From NCBI GenBank assembly GCA_900555495.1, contig USLD01000017.1, positions 1 to 13,509 on the forward strand: a stretch of 13,509 bases of DNA, in the 5' to 3' direction. Shown piece by piece: positions 7,883 through 13,509 of the stretch. The stretch is from an uncultured Slackia sp. Lineage in GTDB: Bacteria; Actinomycetota; Coriobacteriia; Coriobacteriales; Eggerthellaceae. Under the pieces are notes generated by a model. It did not search any database, was not told the origin of the DNA, and worked only from the letters and a program-made list of their open reading frames with translations. The position numbers and the translations under genes were made by a program. Position 1 is the first letter of the stretch, and each line of letters begins with the position of its first letter.

Positions 7883-9268
7883 CTAGATCTGCGATGCGTC
7901 GATGTAATTACCGAACTTGGTGTATTCAGGATTGAACGACAGCGTGATGTCCCTCGTGGCGCCGTTACGATGCTTCGCCACGATCAACTCGGCCGTGCCC
8001 CATTCGGGACGGCCCTCCTGCTCGCCCTCCATCTCGTCCATGCTTCGATCGATGAACATGACGATGTCGGCGTCCTGCTCGATCGAGCCCGATTCGCGCA
8101 AGTCGGACAGCATCGGGCGCTTCGTGCCGCGCATCTCGACGGCGCGGGAAAGCTGCGAAAGCGCCAGCAGAGGCATGTTGAGCTCTTTCGCAAGCACCTT
8201 CAGACCTCGAGAAATCTCGGCGACCTCGACCGCACGATTGCCGTCTCGGCGGTTCGAAGGAGGCTGCATCAGCTGCAGGTAGTCGACGATGATCAATCCC
8301 TTTTCCTTATCGCGCAGCTGACGGCGGGCCTTGGCGCGCATCTCGAGCAGCGACAAACCAGGGGTGTCGTCGATGTACAACTCGAGGCCCGAAAGCGTGG
8401 CTGCGGCGTTCATGATGGCGCTCCAGTCGCCTTCGCTGAGCTTACCCTGACGCAACTGGCCCAGGTTCACGCGAGCCTCGGCGCACAGAATACGCTGGAC
8501 GAGCTGGTTGGCGCCCATCTCGAGACTGAACAGGGCAACAGCGGCGCCCGACTTGGCCGCATTGGTAGCCAGATTCAACGCGAACGAAGTTTTGCCGACG
8601 CCGGGACGAGCGGCAAGAATAAGCAGGTCGCCGCCGCGCAGGCCCCAGAACAGCTTATCCACGTCGGTAAAGCCGGTCGGCACGCCTGCCATATGGTTCT
8701 GATTGTTCACCAGGTCGTCGATTTCGTCGAAGGCCTGCGTCAAAAGGTCGGTGATATTCTGGAACGAAGACGACACGCGCTTCTGCGTGACGTTGAAGAG
8801 CATCTTCTCGGCCTCTTCGATGACCTCGTTCGTATCGTCGGGAGCGTCGTAAGCAAGAGCGTTGATGTTCGTGGAGGCATACACCAGGTCGCGCAAGACG
8901 CTCGTACGCTTGACGATTTCCGTGTGGCTCTTCCAATTCGTCAGAGCCAGGGTGTTGTTCGCAAGCTCCACCAAGTAAGGCTTTCCGCCCACCGCCTCGA
9001 GCTGGCCTTCGGCAGCCAGACGCTCGGCCAATGAAATCTGGTCGATGGGGATATGCCTCGTATTCAACTCGAGCATACCTTCGAAAATACGCTGGTGGGC
9101 AGGGCGGAAGAAGTTTTCCGGCCTGAGCTTGGTGGCGATATCGTCGACGGCCTCGGGATTGAGCATGCATGCCGCAAGCACCGATTTTTCGGCCTCGATA
9201 TTGTGGGGAAGGGTGCGACCCGTCGTCGATTGAAGAACCGGGGGATTAGCACTGGTATTGTCGGCCAT
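7883..9268 (-). CDS. dnaB: replicative DNA helicase
   Basis: DnaB is the hexameric 5'-3' helicase that opens the replication fork and works with primase. The chosen start gives 461 residues, a normal length. The N-terminal domain begins with the family block LPHNIEAEKSVLAACML. The RecA-like C-terminal domain has Walker A ARPGVGKT (220-227), Walker B LIIVDYLQLM (325-334) and the DLRESGSIEQDAD block (389-401). No intein interrupts it. The longest ORF starts at 9286 with little Shine-Dalgarno. The ATG at 9266-9268 has GGAG 9 nt upstream and is preferred, but the longer form (467 residues) cannot be excluded. It follows the rpsF-ssb-rpsR-rplI group, from which a strong terminator separates it, so it needs its own promoter. 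The AT-richer gap at 9287-9378 shows no clear one. Confidence 0.97.
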   Translation of the reverse strand: MADNTSANPPVLQSTTGRTLPHNIEAEKSVLAACMLNPEAVDDIATKLRPENFFRPAHQRIFEGMLELNTRHIPIDQISLAERLAAEGQLEAVGGKPYLVELANNTLALTNWKSHTEIVKRTSVLRDLVYASTNINALAYDAPDDTNEVIEEAEKMLFNVTQKRVSSSFQNITDLLTQAFDEIDDLVNNQNHMAGVPTGFTDVDKLFWGLRGGDLLILAARPGVGKTSFALNLATNAAKSGAAVALFSLEMGANQLVQRILCAEARVNLGQLRQGKLSEGDWSAIMNAAATLSGLELYIDDTPGLSLLEMRAKARRQLRDKEKGLIIVDYLQLMQPPSNRRDGNRAVEVAEISRGLKVLAKELNMPLLALSQLSRAVEMRGTKRPMLSDLRESGSIEQDADIVMFIDRSMDEMEGEQEGRPEWGTAELIVAKHRNGATRDITLSFNPEYTKFGNYIDASQI

Positions 9269-9277
9269 AATCGCATG

Positions 9278-9281
9278 CTCC
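9278..9281 (-). promoter_or_regulatory. Shine-Dalgarno supporting the inner dnaB start
   Basis: GGAG on the minus strand lies 9 nt before the ATG at 9266-9268. The upstream ATG at 9284-9286 has only a GAG directly beside it. The site lies inside the longer reading frame. Confidence 0.5.
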
Positions 9282-9378
9282 GTCATACTCGTCAGAAATT
9301 ATTCGAACATCCATCTTAATGTATCGACCCGATCTTCGGCGGCGTTGCGCAAATCGGACAAAAAAGAGCGTCCAAATG

Positions 9379-9409
9379 AAAAAAAATGCCCCGCAAGTGC
9401 GGGGCATTT
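9379..9409 (-). terminator. intrinsic terminator of the rpsF-ssb-rpsR-rplI operon
   Basis: On the minus strand a perfect 11-bp stem AAATGCCCCGC/GCGGGGCATTT with a 4-nt loop is followed directly by an 8-base T run (9379-9386, overlapping the stem end). It lies 17 nt after the rplI stop. This is the clearest terminator in the left part of the window. Confidence 0.95.
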
Positions 9410-9426
9410 CATAAGCATGAGAAGTG

Positions 9427-9945
9427 CTATTCAGCAGCTTCCTCGGTAGCCTCGACAGCCTCTTCGGCGGTCTCGACTTCCTCAGCGGCCTCTTCGGCCA
9501 TGGCCTCGCCGACGACGAGGTTGAGGTCGACCTTGATGTCGCGGTAGATGGACAGAGCCACGACATGCTCGCCAGCGGTCTTGATGGCCTTCTTGAGCTC
9601 AAGACGCTTGCGGTCGATTTCGATGCCCAGCTCGGCCTTGACGGCATCGGCGATCATGGCGGCGGTCACGGAGCCGAAGAGGACGCCCTCTTCGCCGACC
9701 TTGACCTCGACCAGGACCTTCTTGCCCTCGAGGGAAGCCTTGAGAGCGTTGGCATCGGCGATGCGCTGCTCTTCGCGCTTGGCGATGTTGTCCTTGCGCT
9801 GCTCCAGCTGCTTCAGGTTGCCCTTGGTAGCAAGGACAGCCATCTTCTGGGGACCAAGGTAGTTGTTGAAGAAGCCGCGGGCGACCTCGACGACGTCGCC
9901 TTCGCCACCCTTGCCCTTCAACTCGGTAAGCAGGATAACCTTCAT
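9427..9945 (-). CDS. rplI: large ribosomal subunit protein bL9
   Basis: bL9 binds 23S rRNA with its N-terminal domain and reaches out from the ribosome with a long helix. The N-terminal signature GKGGEGDVVEVARGFFNNYL (11-30) is intact, followed by the long charged connecting helix (about 41-75) and the C-terminal domain (about 76-148). The protein has 172 residues against about 150 usually. The extra part is a Glu/Ala-rich acidic tail from about 147 to the end. The start has a near-perfect AGGAGG about 6 nt upstream, made partly from the rpsR stop codon TAG, with 9 nt between the genes. It is the last gene of the operon. Confidence 0.97.
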   Translation of the reverse strand: MKVILLTELKGKGGEGDVVEVARGFFNNYLGPQKMAVLATKGNLKQLEQRKDNIAKREEQRIADANALKASLEGKKVLVEVKVGEEGVLFGSVTAAMIADAVKAELGIEIDRKRLELKKAIKTAGEHVVALSIYRDIKVDLNLVVGEAMAEEAAEEVETAEEAVEATEEAAE

Positions 9946-9954
9946 GGAAACCTC

Positions 9955-10215
9955 CTAGCGGTTGCGACGATCGCCGCGGCCGCTGACAGCAGGCACCGTG
10001 TAGGGCATGAGAGCCATCTCACGAGCATTCTTGATAGCGGTGGCGATATCGCGCTGGTGCTGGACGCAAGCGCCCGTCACACGACGGGGCTTGATCTTGC
10101 CACGATCGGTCATGTATTTGCGCAGCATAGCCGTGTCTTTGTAATCGACGTACTGCGTGTCCTCTTTGCAGAACTGGCAGTACTTGCGGCGCGGCTGCTT
10201 GGTGTATTCAGCCAT
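9955..10215 (-). CDS. rpsR: small ribosomal subunit protein bS18, zinc-binding form
   Basis: bS18 pairs with bS6 on the 30S platform. The 86-residue protein has the conserved KYCQFC and KIKPRRVTGAC blocks. Cys13, Cys16, Cys50 and His53 form a complete C-C-C-H set, the zinc-binding (C+) version of S18 rather than the zinc-free one. The longest ORF adds five residues upstream, but AGAGGA lies 4 nt before the ATG at 10213-10215, and this start gives the normal MAEYTKQPRR beginning. The gene lies between ssb and rplI in one operon. The 51-nt gap to ssb contains no clear terminator. Confidence 0.97.
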   Translation of the reverse strand: MAEYTKQPRRKYCQFCKEDTQYVDYKDTAMLRKYMTDRGKIKPRRVTGACVQHQRDIATAIKNAREMALMPYTVPAVSGRGDRRNR

Positions 10216-10219
10216 GATT

Positions 10220-10225
10220 TCCTCT
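10220..10225 (-). promoter_or_regulatory. Shine-Dalgarno that fixes the rpsR start
   Basis: AGAGGA on the minus strand lies 4 nt before the ATG at 10213-10215. It would be inside the coding region if the ATG at 10230 were used. Confidence 0.75.
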
Positions 10226-10266
10226 TTCAAATCCTTTTAAGATACTGGTTTCGGTGGTTCGCAGAT

Positions 10267-10710
10267 CTAGAAGGGGATATCCTCGTCGTAAACGGAGGTA
10301 TCCACCACAGGAGCCGCGGGCATCGCCGCAGGGGCGTATGCCGGAGCGGACATGCGCGGCATGCCGGCGTTGCCGCCGCCATCGCGCGAAGTCATGAGCT
10401 CGATCTCGTCGACGATGACTTCGATCTTGCTACGCTTCTGGCCGTCGCGCTCCCATTGGGACCAACGAAGCTTTCCTTCGATGGCAACCTTCGAACCCTT
10501 GCTCAGGAAGCGAGAGACGCTTTCGGCGCGAGCTCCGAACATCGTGCAGTCGATGAAGTTCGGGTAATCCTCCCATTCGCCCGTCTGCTGGTTCTTGCGA
10601 CGGTCGTTGACCGCCACGCCGAAGCCGAGAACCGGAAAACCGTTCGCGGTCTGACGCAGCTCGGGGTCGCGCGTGAGGTTGCCCGATATGACCACTTTGT
10701 TGATGCTCAT
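10267..10710 (-). CDS. ssb: single-stranded DNA-binding protein
   Basis: SSB coats single-stranded DNA during replication, repair and recombination and recruits partners through its C-terminal tip. The 147 residues comprise an N-terminal OB fold (about 1-105; the opening SINKVVISGNLTRDPELR is typical), a short Gly/Met/Ala/Pro-rich linker, and the acidic tip DEDIPF, which is the complete partner-binding motif. The linker is short for the family, where lengths near 160-180 are common. AGGA lies upstream of the ATG. The gene sits between rpsF and rpsR, the usual arrangement in many Gram-positive bacteria and actinobacteria, with dnaB downstream. Confidence 0.97.
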   Translation of the reverse strand: MSINKVVISGNLTRDPELRQTANGFPVLGFGVAVNDRRKNQQTGEWEDYPNFIDCTMFGARAESVSRFLSKGSKVAIEGKLRWSQWERDGQKRSKIEVIVDEIELMTSRDGGGNAGMPRMSAPAYAPAAMPAAPVVDTSVYDEDIPF

Positions 10711-10736
10711 TGCTCTTCCTCATTCCTTACAGCAAC

Positions 10737-10752
10737 GAGGGCGTTCGCCCTC
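10737..10752 (-). other. hairpin between rpsF and ssb
   Basis: A 6-bp GC-rich stem GAGGGC/GCCCTC with a GAAC loop lies in the 63-nt gap. No U tract follows, so it does not look like a terminator. It could be an RNA processing or stability element that allows different levels of S6 and SSB. Confidence 0.4.
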
Positions 10753-10773
10753 AATCCGATAGCTCGATCGCAA

Positions 10774-11067
10774 TTAGTCGCGATCCTCGCGATGGACGAT
10801 CTTGTGGCGGACCACCGCGTCGGTGATGCGCAGCACTCGATCCAGCTCCGCGATGTTAGCGGGATTTGCGTGGAAATCGATCAGGGTGTACTCACCCTCG
10901 GTCAGGCCCTCGACCTCGAATGCAAGCTTGCGCTTGCCCCAGTCCTCGACGTTGTCGACCTTACCCTCGCCCTCGGCGATGGTGGTCTCGATACGCTTCA
11001 TGACTGCCAAACGGGTTTCGTCGTCGATCGTAGGCGCGACAAAGAACAACAATTCATAAGCCTTCAT
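10774..11067 (-). CDS. rpsF: small ribosomal subunit protein bS6
   Basis: bS6 binds bS18 and 16S rRNA in the platform of the 30S subunit. The 97-residue protein starts MKAYELLFFVAP and contains the family core GKRKLAFEVEGLTEGEYTLIDF. It is complete and of normal length. The longest ORF begins at 11166 inside the promoter, but an AGGAGGTGA Shine-Dalgarno sits just before the ATG at 11065-11067, so the inner start is clear. It is the first gene of the rpsF-ssb-rpsR-rplI operon, and a structured leader lies in front of it. Confidence 0.97.
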   Translation of the reverse strand: MKAYELLFFVAPTIDDETRLAVMKRIETTIAEGEGKVDNVEDWGKRKLAFEVEGLTEGEYTLIDFHANPANIAELDRVLRITDAVVRHKIVHREDRD

Positions 11068-11071
11068 TATG

Positions 11072-11080
11072 TCACCTCCT
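11072..11080 (-). promoter_or_regulatory. strong Shine-Dalgarno of rpsF
   Basis: AGGAGGTGA on the minus strand is a full match to the anti-Shine-Dalgarno and ends 4 nt before the ATG at 11065-11067. It rules out the longer ORF start at 11166. Confidence 0.9.
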
Positions 11081-11089
11081 CTGGACTTA

Positions 11090-11122
11090 CGGCCCCGGGA
11101 CGCATGAAGGCATCTGCCCGGG
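11090..11122 (-). promoter_or_regulatory. candidate S6:S18-binding leader of the rpsF mRNA
   Basis: In the roughly 64-nt leader, two CCCGGG sequences (11117-11122 and 11094-11099) pair into a 6-bp GC stem. Its partly paired top includes ATG/CAT. A CCG trinucleotide (11090-11092) follows the stem at once, just upstream of the Shine-Dalgarno. Leaders of rpsF in many bacteria carry a hairpin with an unpaired CCG that imitates the 16S rRNA site for the S6:S18 dimer and gives feedback control. The match here is by position, hairpin and CCG. The outer stem of the known motif is weak in this sequence, so the call is tentative. Confidence 0.45.
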
Positions 11123-11137
11123 ACAGGAAACCTGGCT

Positions 11138-11166
11138 ATAGTACCAGCAAGACGGACCCGATGCAA
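11138..11166 (-). promoter_or_regulatory. promoter of the rpsF operon
   Basis: On the minus strand TTGCAT (11161-11166) and TACTAT (11138-11143) are separated by 17 nt. The -10 is extended by TGG directly upstream. The predicted RNA start is near 11131, leaving a leader of about 64 nt. Confidence 0.7.
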
Positions 11167-11345
11167 ATATAAAATCCCACGTCGGCACGCACATCACAAC
11201 TTGTCCATGAGCATAGCCCTGCAACCCGGCGCGCTTTTCGCGGATTCTTAGTCGTCACCCGGCCGCGAAGCATCCGATGCACGGCCGATTTCGGGTTTCC
11301 CTATGCACGAGCGCATGCGGGCGGGAAAACGCGGCGGGCGTCTCT
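11167..11345. other. non-coding divergent region between rpsF and the acidic-protein gene
   Basis: The gap from the rpsF start (11067) to the next gene (11407) is 339 nt. Its left part holds the rpsF leader and promoter. The middle contains an imperfect hairpin at 11261-11286 (GGCCG/CGGCC outside, GCAT/ATGC inside) and a small CGCG/CGCG stem near 11230-11242. I see no convincing small ORF, tRNA or terminator with a U tract here. The right edge carries a possible plus-strand -10 box. Confidence 0.5.
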
Positions 11346-11351
11346 TATACT
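11346..11351 (+). promoter_or_regulatory. candidate -10 box for the acidic-protein gene
   Basis: TATACT, one base from consensus, lies 56 nt before the chosen start codon. At 17 nt upstream the sequence reads GGGAAA and not a sigma-70 -35 box, so the promoter may be weak or use another sigma factor. Confidence 0.35.
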
Positions 11352-11395
11352 TCGAGACGAACGAAAGTCGCGGCACCACGAGAGCCGCATGGAAA

Positions 11396-11401
11396 AAGGA
11401 G
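11396..11401 (+). promoter_or_regulatory. Shine-Dalgarno that fixes the start of the acidic protein
   Basis: AAGGAG lies 5 nt before the ATG at 11407. The ATG at 11389 has no such sequence. Confidence 0.75.
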
Positions 11402-11406
11402 TTGTC

Positions 11407-11880
11407 ATGGCGGATAGGAATGTCGAAAGCGACGCAATCGGAGTTCCCCAGCTCGACGAAACCCTCGAGGTCCTGCTGCTGCAGACGATCGAAGAGGCCC
11501 AGCAGCGCATGGACGACGGCGAGGACGTCGTTCCCTTCACCGCGTTGCTGGTAGGCGAATCGGTCTTCGAGGAAACCCACACCGGCACGACCGACGAGTG
11601 CTTCGAGTCTGCCCAGAGCACCATCGAGGGCGCCGAGGGCGCTCGTGCGTACGCGTTCTGCTACGACGGCTACGTCGAGACCGACGACGGCGACAAGGAC
11701 GCCATCATCGCCGAGGGCGGCATGGCGGGCGAGACCGCGGGCGTTGCCGTAGGCCTGCTCTATACCGAGGGCGAAGACGGCATCGAGTTCGAGGAGGAAG
11801 TCTGCTACATCGCGGAGGCCCCGAACTTCCTCGCCGGCAAAGAGCCCGTCTCCGACATCATCGAAGACGACGAGGAATAA
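11407..11880 (+). CDS. very acidic protein of unknown function
   Basis: I do not recognise the family. The 157 residues contain 43 Asp/Glu and only 5 Lys/Arg, a strikingly acidic composition that ends in IIEDDEE. There is no signal peptide or membrane segment, so it is probably cytoplasmic. A helical N-terminal half (about 15-38) precedes a region with alternating hydrophobic residues (80-135), including AYAFCYDGYVETDDGDKDAII, that looks like beta strands. Three cysteines (65, 85, 133) form no obvious metal motif. AAGGAG precedes the start. The gene stands alone: the rpsF operon diverges on its left and a strong terminator closes it on the right, so it is a single-gene transcript. The codon pattern matches the neighbours and shows no sign of recent transfer. 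Confidence 0.85.
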   Translation: MADRNVESDAIGVPQLDETLEVLLLQTIEEAQQRMDDGEDVVPFTALLVGESVFEETHTGTTDECFESAQSTIEGAEGARAYAFCYDGYVETDDGDKDAIIAEGGMAGETAGVAVGLLYTEGEDGIEFEEEVCYIAEAPNFLAGKEPVSDIIEDDEE

Positions 11881-11899
11881 ACTCCATTCCCGCCATTCC

Positions 11900-11926
11900 A
11901 AAGCCCGCCCTCCGGCGGGCTTTTTT
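11900..11926 (+). terminator. intrinsic terminator of the acidic-protein gene
   Basis: A perfect GC stem GCCCGCC/GGCGGGC (11903-11909 with 11914-11920), with extra A-T pairs at the base, closes a 4-nt loop and is followed by six T bases. It lies about 20 nt after the stop codon. Confidence 0.95.
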
Positions 11927-11939
11927 CTTCAGGGCGAAA

Positions 11940-11956
11940 ACTGCCGTGCGGGCAGT
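11940..11956. other. small inverted repeat upstream of the sigma factor gene
   Basis: ACTGCC and GGCAGT are separated by 5 nt (GTGCG). Flanking A runs (plus strand) or T runs (minus strand) are short. It could be a weak minus-strand terminator facing the previous gene or a regulator site ahead of the sigma factor gene. The sequence does not decide. Confidence 0.35.
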
Positions 11957-11978
11957 CTCGAAAAAAACGCGAACGATC

Positions 11979-12007
11979 GCAACGTTTTGCATGCCTCACG
12001 CATGTTA
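11979..12007 (+). promoter_or_regulatory. possible ECF-type promoter of the sigma factor gene
   Basis: GCAACGTTTT (11979-11988) resembles the AAC-rich -35 element of ECF sigma promoters, and a CGCATGTTA stretch lies about the right distance downstream. ECF sigma genes often carry a promoter read by their own product. The -10 match is loose, so this is only a candidate. Confidence 0.25.
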
Positions 12008-12034
12008 GGGGAAAGACCGAAAGGAAGGAGCGCG

Positions 12035-12550
12035 ATGAAGCCGCCACGCCTACGCAGCGAAATCTTCATGACGCAGGCCATGGACGCCTGGGCCGACACC
12101 GTGTATCGCATCGCCCTTTCCCACATGCGCTCGGTGCCCGACGCCGAAGACGTCACGCAGGACGTCTTCGTGAAGCTCCTGAAAAGCACGACGGCTTTCG
12201 AAGACGAAGACCATCTCAAAGCATGGCTTATCTCCGTAACGCTCAACCGATGCCGCGAGGTGCAGCGCTTGGCGGAACGACGAAAAACCGTTCCGTCGGA
12301 GAAGGTTCCCGACGAACGAGCAGCCCCCGCAGCCGACGAGAGAATCCTCTCGCGCGCAAGTTCGGTCTGGAAAGCGCTTGGGGCCCTTCCGCCCGATATG
12401 AGATCGGCCCTGCATTTGCGCTACGTAGAGGGCTATTCGGCGGAAGAAATCGCGGAGATGACGCGACATCGCCCCTCGACCGTACGATCGTGGCTCTTCA
12501 GGGGCCGCAAAAAGATGAGACTCGCCCTCGAAGGAAAGGACGACCTATGA
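12035..12550 (+). CDS. ECF-family RNA polymerase sigma factor
   Basis: The protein directs RNA polymerase to a specific promoter set. Its 171 residues contain sigma region 2 (about 16-80), with the DAEDVTQDVFVKLLK core and the LKAWLISVTLNRC block, and sigma region 4 (about 112-165), with LPPDMRSALHLRYVEGYSAEEIAEM and a helix-turn-helix ending in VRSWLFRGRKKMR. No region 1.1 or 3 is present, which is the ECF architecture. AAGGAAGGAG lies 4 nt before the ATG at 12035. Earlier ATGs in frame (from 11987) lack this. The stop TGA overlaps the start of the next gene as ATGA, so the two are translationally coupled, the usual arrangement for a sigma factor and its anti-sigma factor. Which subgroup or signal it serves cannot be read from the sequence. 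Confidence 0.93.
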   Translation: MKPPRLRSEIFMTQAMDAWADTVYRIALSHMRSVPDAEDVTQDVFVKLLKSTTAFEDEDHLKAWLISVTLNRCREVQRLAERRKTVPSEKVPDERAAPAADERILSRASSVWKALGALPPDMRSALHLRYVEGYSAEEIAEMTRHRPSTVRSWLFRGRKKMRLALEGKDDL

Positions 12551-13509
12551 GCACCGGCCCCATGAACGACTACCGAAACGCAATGGAGGAAACGAGGCTT
12601 TCGCCCGAACAGAGGAAACGCCTCGAAAACGCCGTCTCCCAGGCGCGAGCGCGCGAAGAGGCCGGCGCCATCGCGCGCCCTGCGCCTCGCGTGGTTACGC
12701 GGCGCGCGTTCGCAATCGGTGCGGCGGCGGCCTTCGCCGGGCTTGCCGGCTTCGGGGCGCTGAATGCGATCGTCGGCGCGGCGCAAAGCCCCGTCAACTC
12801 GTTCGGTCTTAAAGCCTACGCCCTCGATGACCCGGCTCGCCCGAGCGGATACACCGAAGTCCTGACGAAAAACGTGCTCACGCGCAATGTAGGCGGGTAC
12901 TTCGGCGCATGGGAAGACGAGGAAGGCAACGTCGTCGAAGGTACGCTCGGCTATGCGTTCAGATTCGATCTGGAATGCATCGGCGAAAACGTGGCATCGT
13001 ATTCCTACCGCATCGAAGGAGACCAGGCGTATTTCGGCCTCACAGGAGCCGAAGGCAGCGTTTCCGAAGAGTTCTTCCCTGACGGGTCTTTCTACGTGAA
13101 GAAATACGAGTGCTCGGATTCGCTTTTCGTGACGAAAGAGAACCAGGAGGAATTGGGGGTCGACAAGCACCATGTGCCCCTTATCGTTTTGGCGCTGCCT
13201 ATGGATGAGGAGTTCCAGGCCGCATACGACCTTGCCTGCAGCCTTGAGCACACCGATGCCAGCGAATACGACATCCTCGAGTCGGGCAGCACGTTCGACC
13301 GCTTCGTAGAAATCAACGCCTCGCGGAAAATCTCCGAGAGCGCGATCCATGTGACGGCCGCCTATGATGACGGCACGTCCGAAACGAAGACGTATCGAAT
13401 CGCGCCAGTCGAAGATTTCGAAGAACGTTACCTCGCCTTCCAAGAACAGCGCGACGAGGCCTTACTAAAGGAATGGAGCGGGGAGGTGTCCGACACCTAT
13501 CCCGACGAC
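12547..13509 (+). CDS. membrane-anchored probable anti-sigma factor, 3' end outside the window
   Basis: The frame is open for 321 codons from the ATG at 12547 to the window end, so the protein is incomplete. A cytoplasmic, charged, helical N-terminus of about 50 residues (including YRNAMEETRLSPEQRKRLENA) resembles the sigma-binding heads of anti-sigma factors. It is followed by TRRAFAIG (51-58) and a hydrophobic segment (about 54-79) that should cross the membrane once. The remaining 240 or so residues would be outside and are rich in beta-like stretches and acidic residues. No HxxxCxxC zinc motif is seen; cysteines lie at 144, 189 and 231. AAAGGA lies 7-8 nt before the start. The overlap with the sigma gene supports a role as its regulator. 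TRRAFAI also fits the twin-arginine consensus. Function is inferred from context and topology. Confidence 0.78.
   Translation, partial: MSTGPMNDYRNAMEETRLSPEQRKRLENAVSQARAREEAGAIARPAPRVVTRRAFAIGAAAAFAGLAGFGALNAIVGAAQSPVNSFGLKAYALDDPARPSGYTEVLTKNVLTRNVGGYFGAWEDEEGNVVEGTLGYAFRFDLECIGENVASYSYRIEGDQAYFGLTGAEGSVSEEFFPDGSFYVKKYECSDSLFVTKENQEELGVDKHHVPLIVLALPMDEEFQAAYDLACSLEHTDASEYDILESGSTFDRFVEINASRKISESAIHVTAAYDDGTSETKTYRIAPVEDFEERYLAFQEQRDEALLKEWSGEVSDTYPDD

Noticed and set aside
7469..9034. 521-codon open frame on the plus strand
   Set aside because: Antisense to dnaB and the nuclease gene, and crosses the hairpin between them.
9424..11172. 582-codon open frame on the plus strand
   Set aside because: Antisense to four well-supported genes (rplI, rpsR, ssb, rpsF) and crosses their promoter and intergenic regions.
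11261..11286. Imperfect hairpin in the divergent gap, considered as a small RNA or terminator
   Set aside because: No U tract on either strand and no promoter placed to make a small RNA ending here.
11248..11901. 217-codon open frame on the minus strand
   Set aside because: Antisense to the acidic-protein gene, which has a good ribosome-binding site and its own terminator, and would read through the terminator stem.
12433..13443. 336-codon open frame on the minus strand
   Set aside because: Antisense to the sigma factor end and the anti-sigma-like ORF. The plus-strand frame has a Shine-Dalgarno, an ATGA overlap with the sigma gene and a plausible topology.
1..13509. Search by eye for CRISPR repeats, insertion sequences, attachment sites and phage genes
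   Set aside because: No regularly spaced repeats, transposase, integrase or target-site duplications were found. The base composition looks even across the window.

Overview
This window is a mostly housekeeping stretch from a GC-rich bacterium. The protein types and the gene order rpsF-ssb-rpsR-rplI-dnaB fit an actinobacterium. My best guess is the Coriobacteriia, Eggerthellaceae-like (for example Slackia or Eggerthella), because a membrane-segment YhaN-like ATPase and a HemN/HemW-like radical SAM enzyme sit beside purine genes. The taxon is an inference from style and content, not from a database match. I see no insertion sequence, phage gene, CRISPR array or rRNA.

From 1 to about 11,160 every gene reads on the minus strand. 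Read in transcription order (right to left), the first block is a strong promoter and structured leader (11,068-11,166), then rpsF, ssb, rpsR, rplI and a textbook terminator at 9379-9409. Next comes dnaB, ending in a long bipartite hairpin (7799-7862). Then follow an Mre11/SbcD-type nuclease (YhaO-like) translationally coupled to a Rad50/SbcC-type ATPase (YhaN-like), purA, purD, a radical SAM protein of the HemN/HemW family, and a terminator at 202-230. Finally a tRNA-Phe with its own strong promoter runs off the left edge.

The right end (11,407-13,509) switches to the plus strand. It holds a very acidic 157-residue protein of unknown function closed by a strong terminator, then an ECF sigma factor whose stop codon overlaps (ATGA) the start of a large membrane-anchored ORF. 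That ORF stays open to the window end and is most likely the cognate anti-sigma factor. This pair is the least ordinary part of the window.

Functionally, the ribosomal/SSB/DnaB block links translation and replication. The nuclease-ATPase pair serves DNA end processing. purA and purD serve purine synthesis, and the sigma/anti-sigma pair is probably an envelope-signal response. Several translation starts were moved downstream of the longest possible ATG because a good Shine-Dalgarno sequence sits at the inner start (purA, rpsR, rpsF, dnaB, the acidic protein and the sigma factor).
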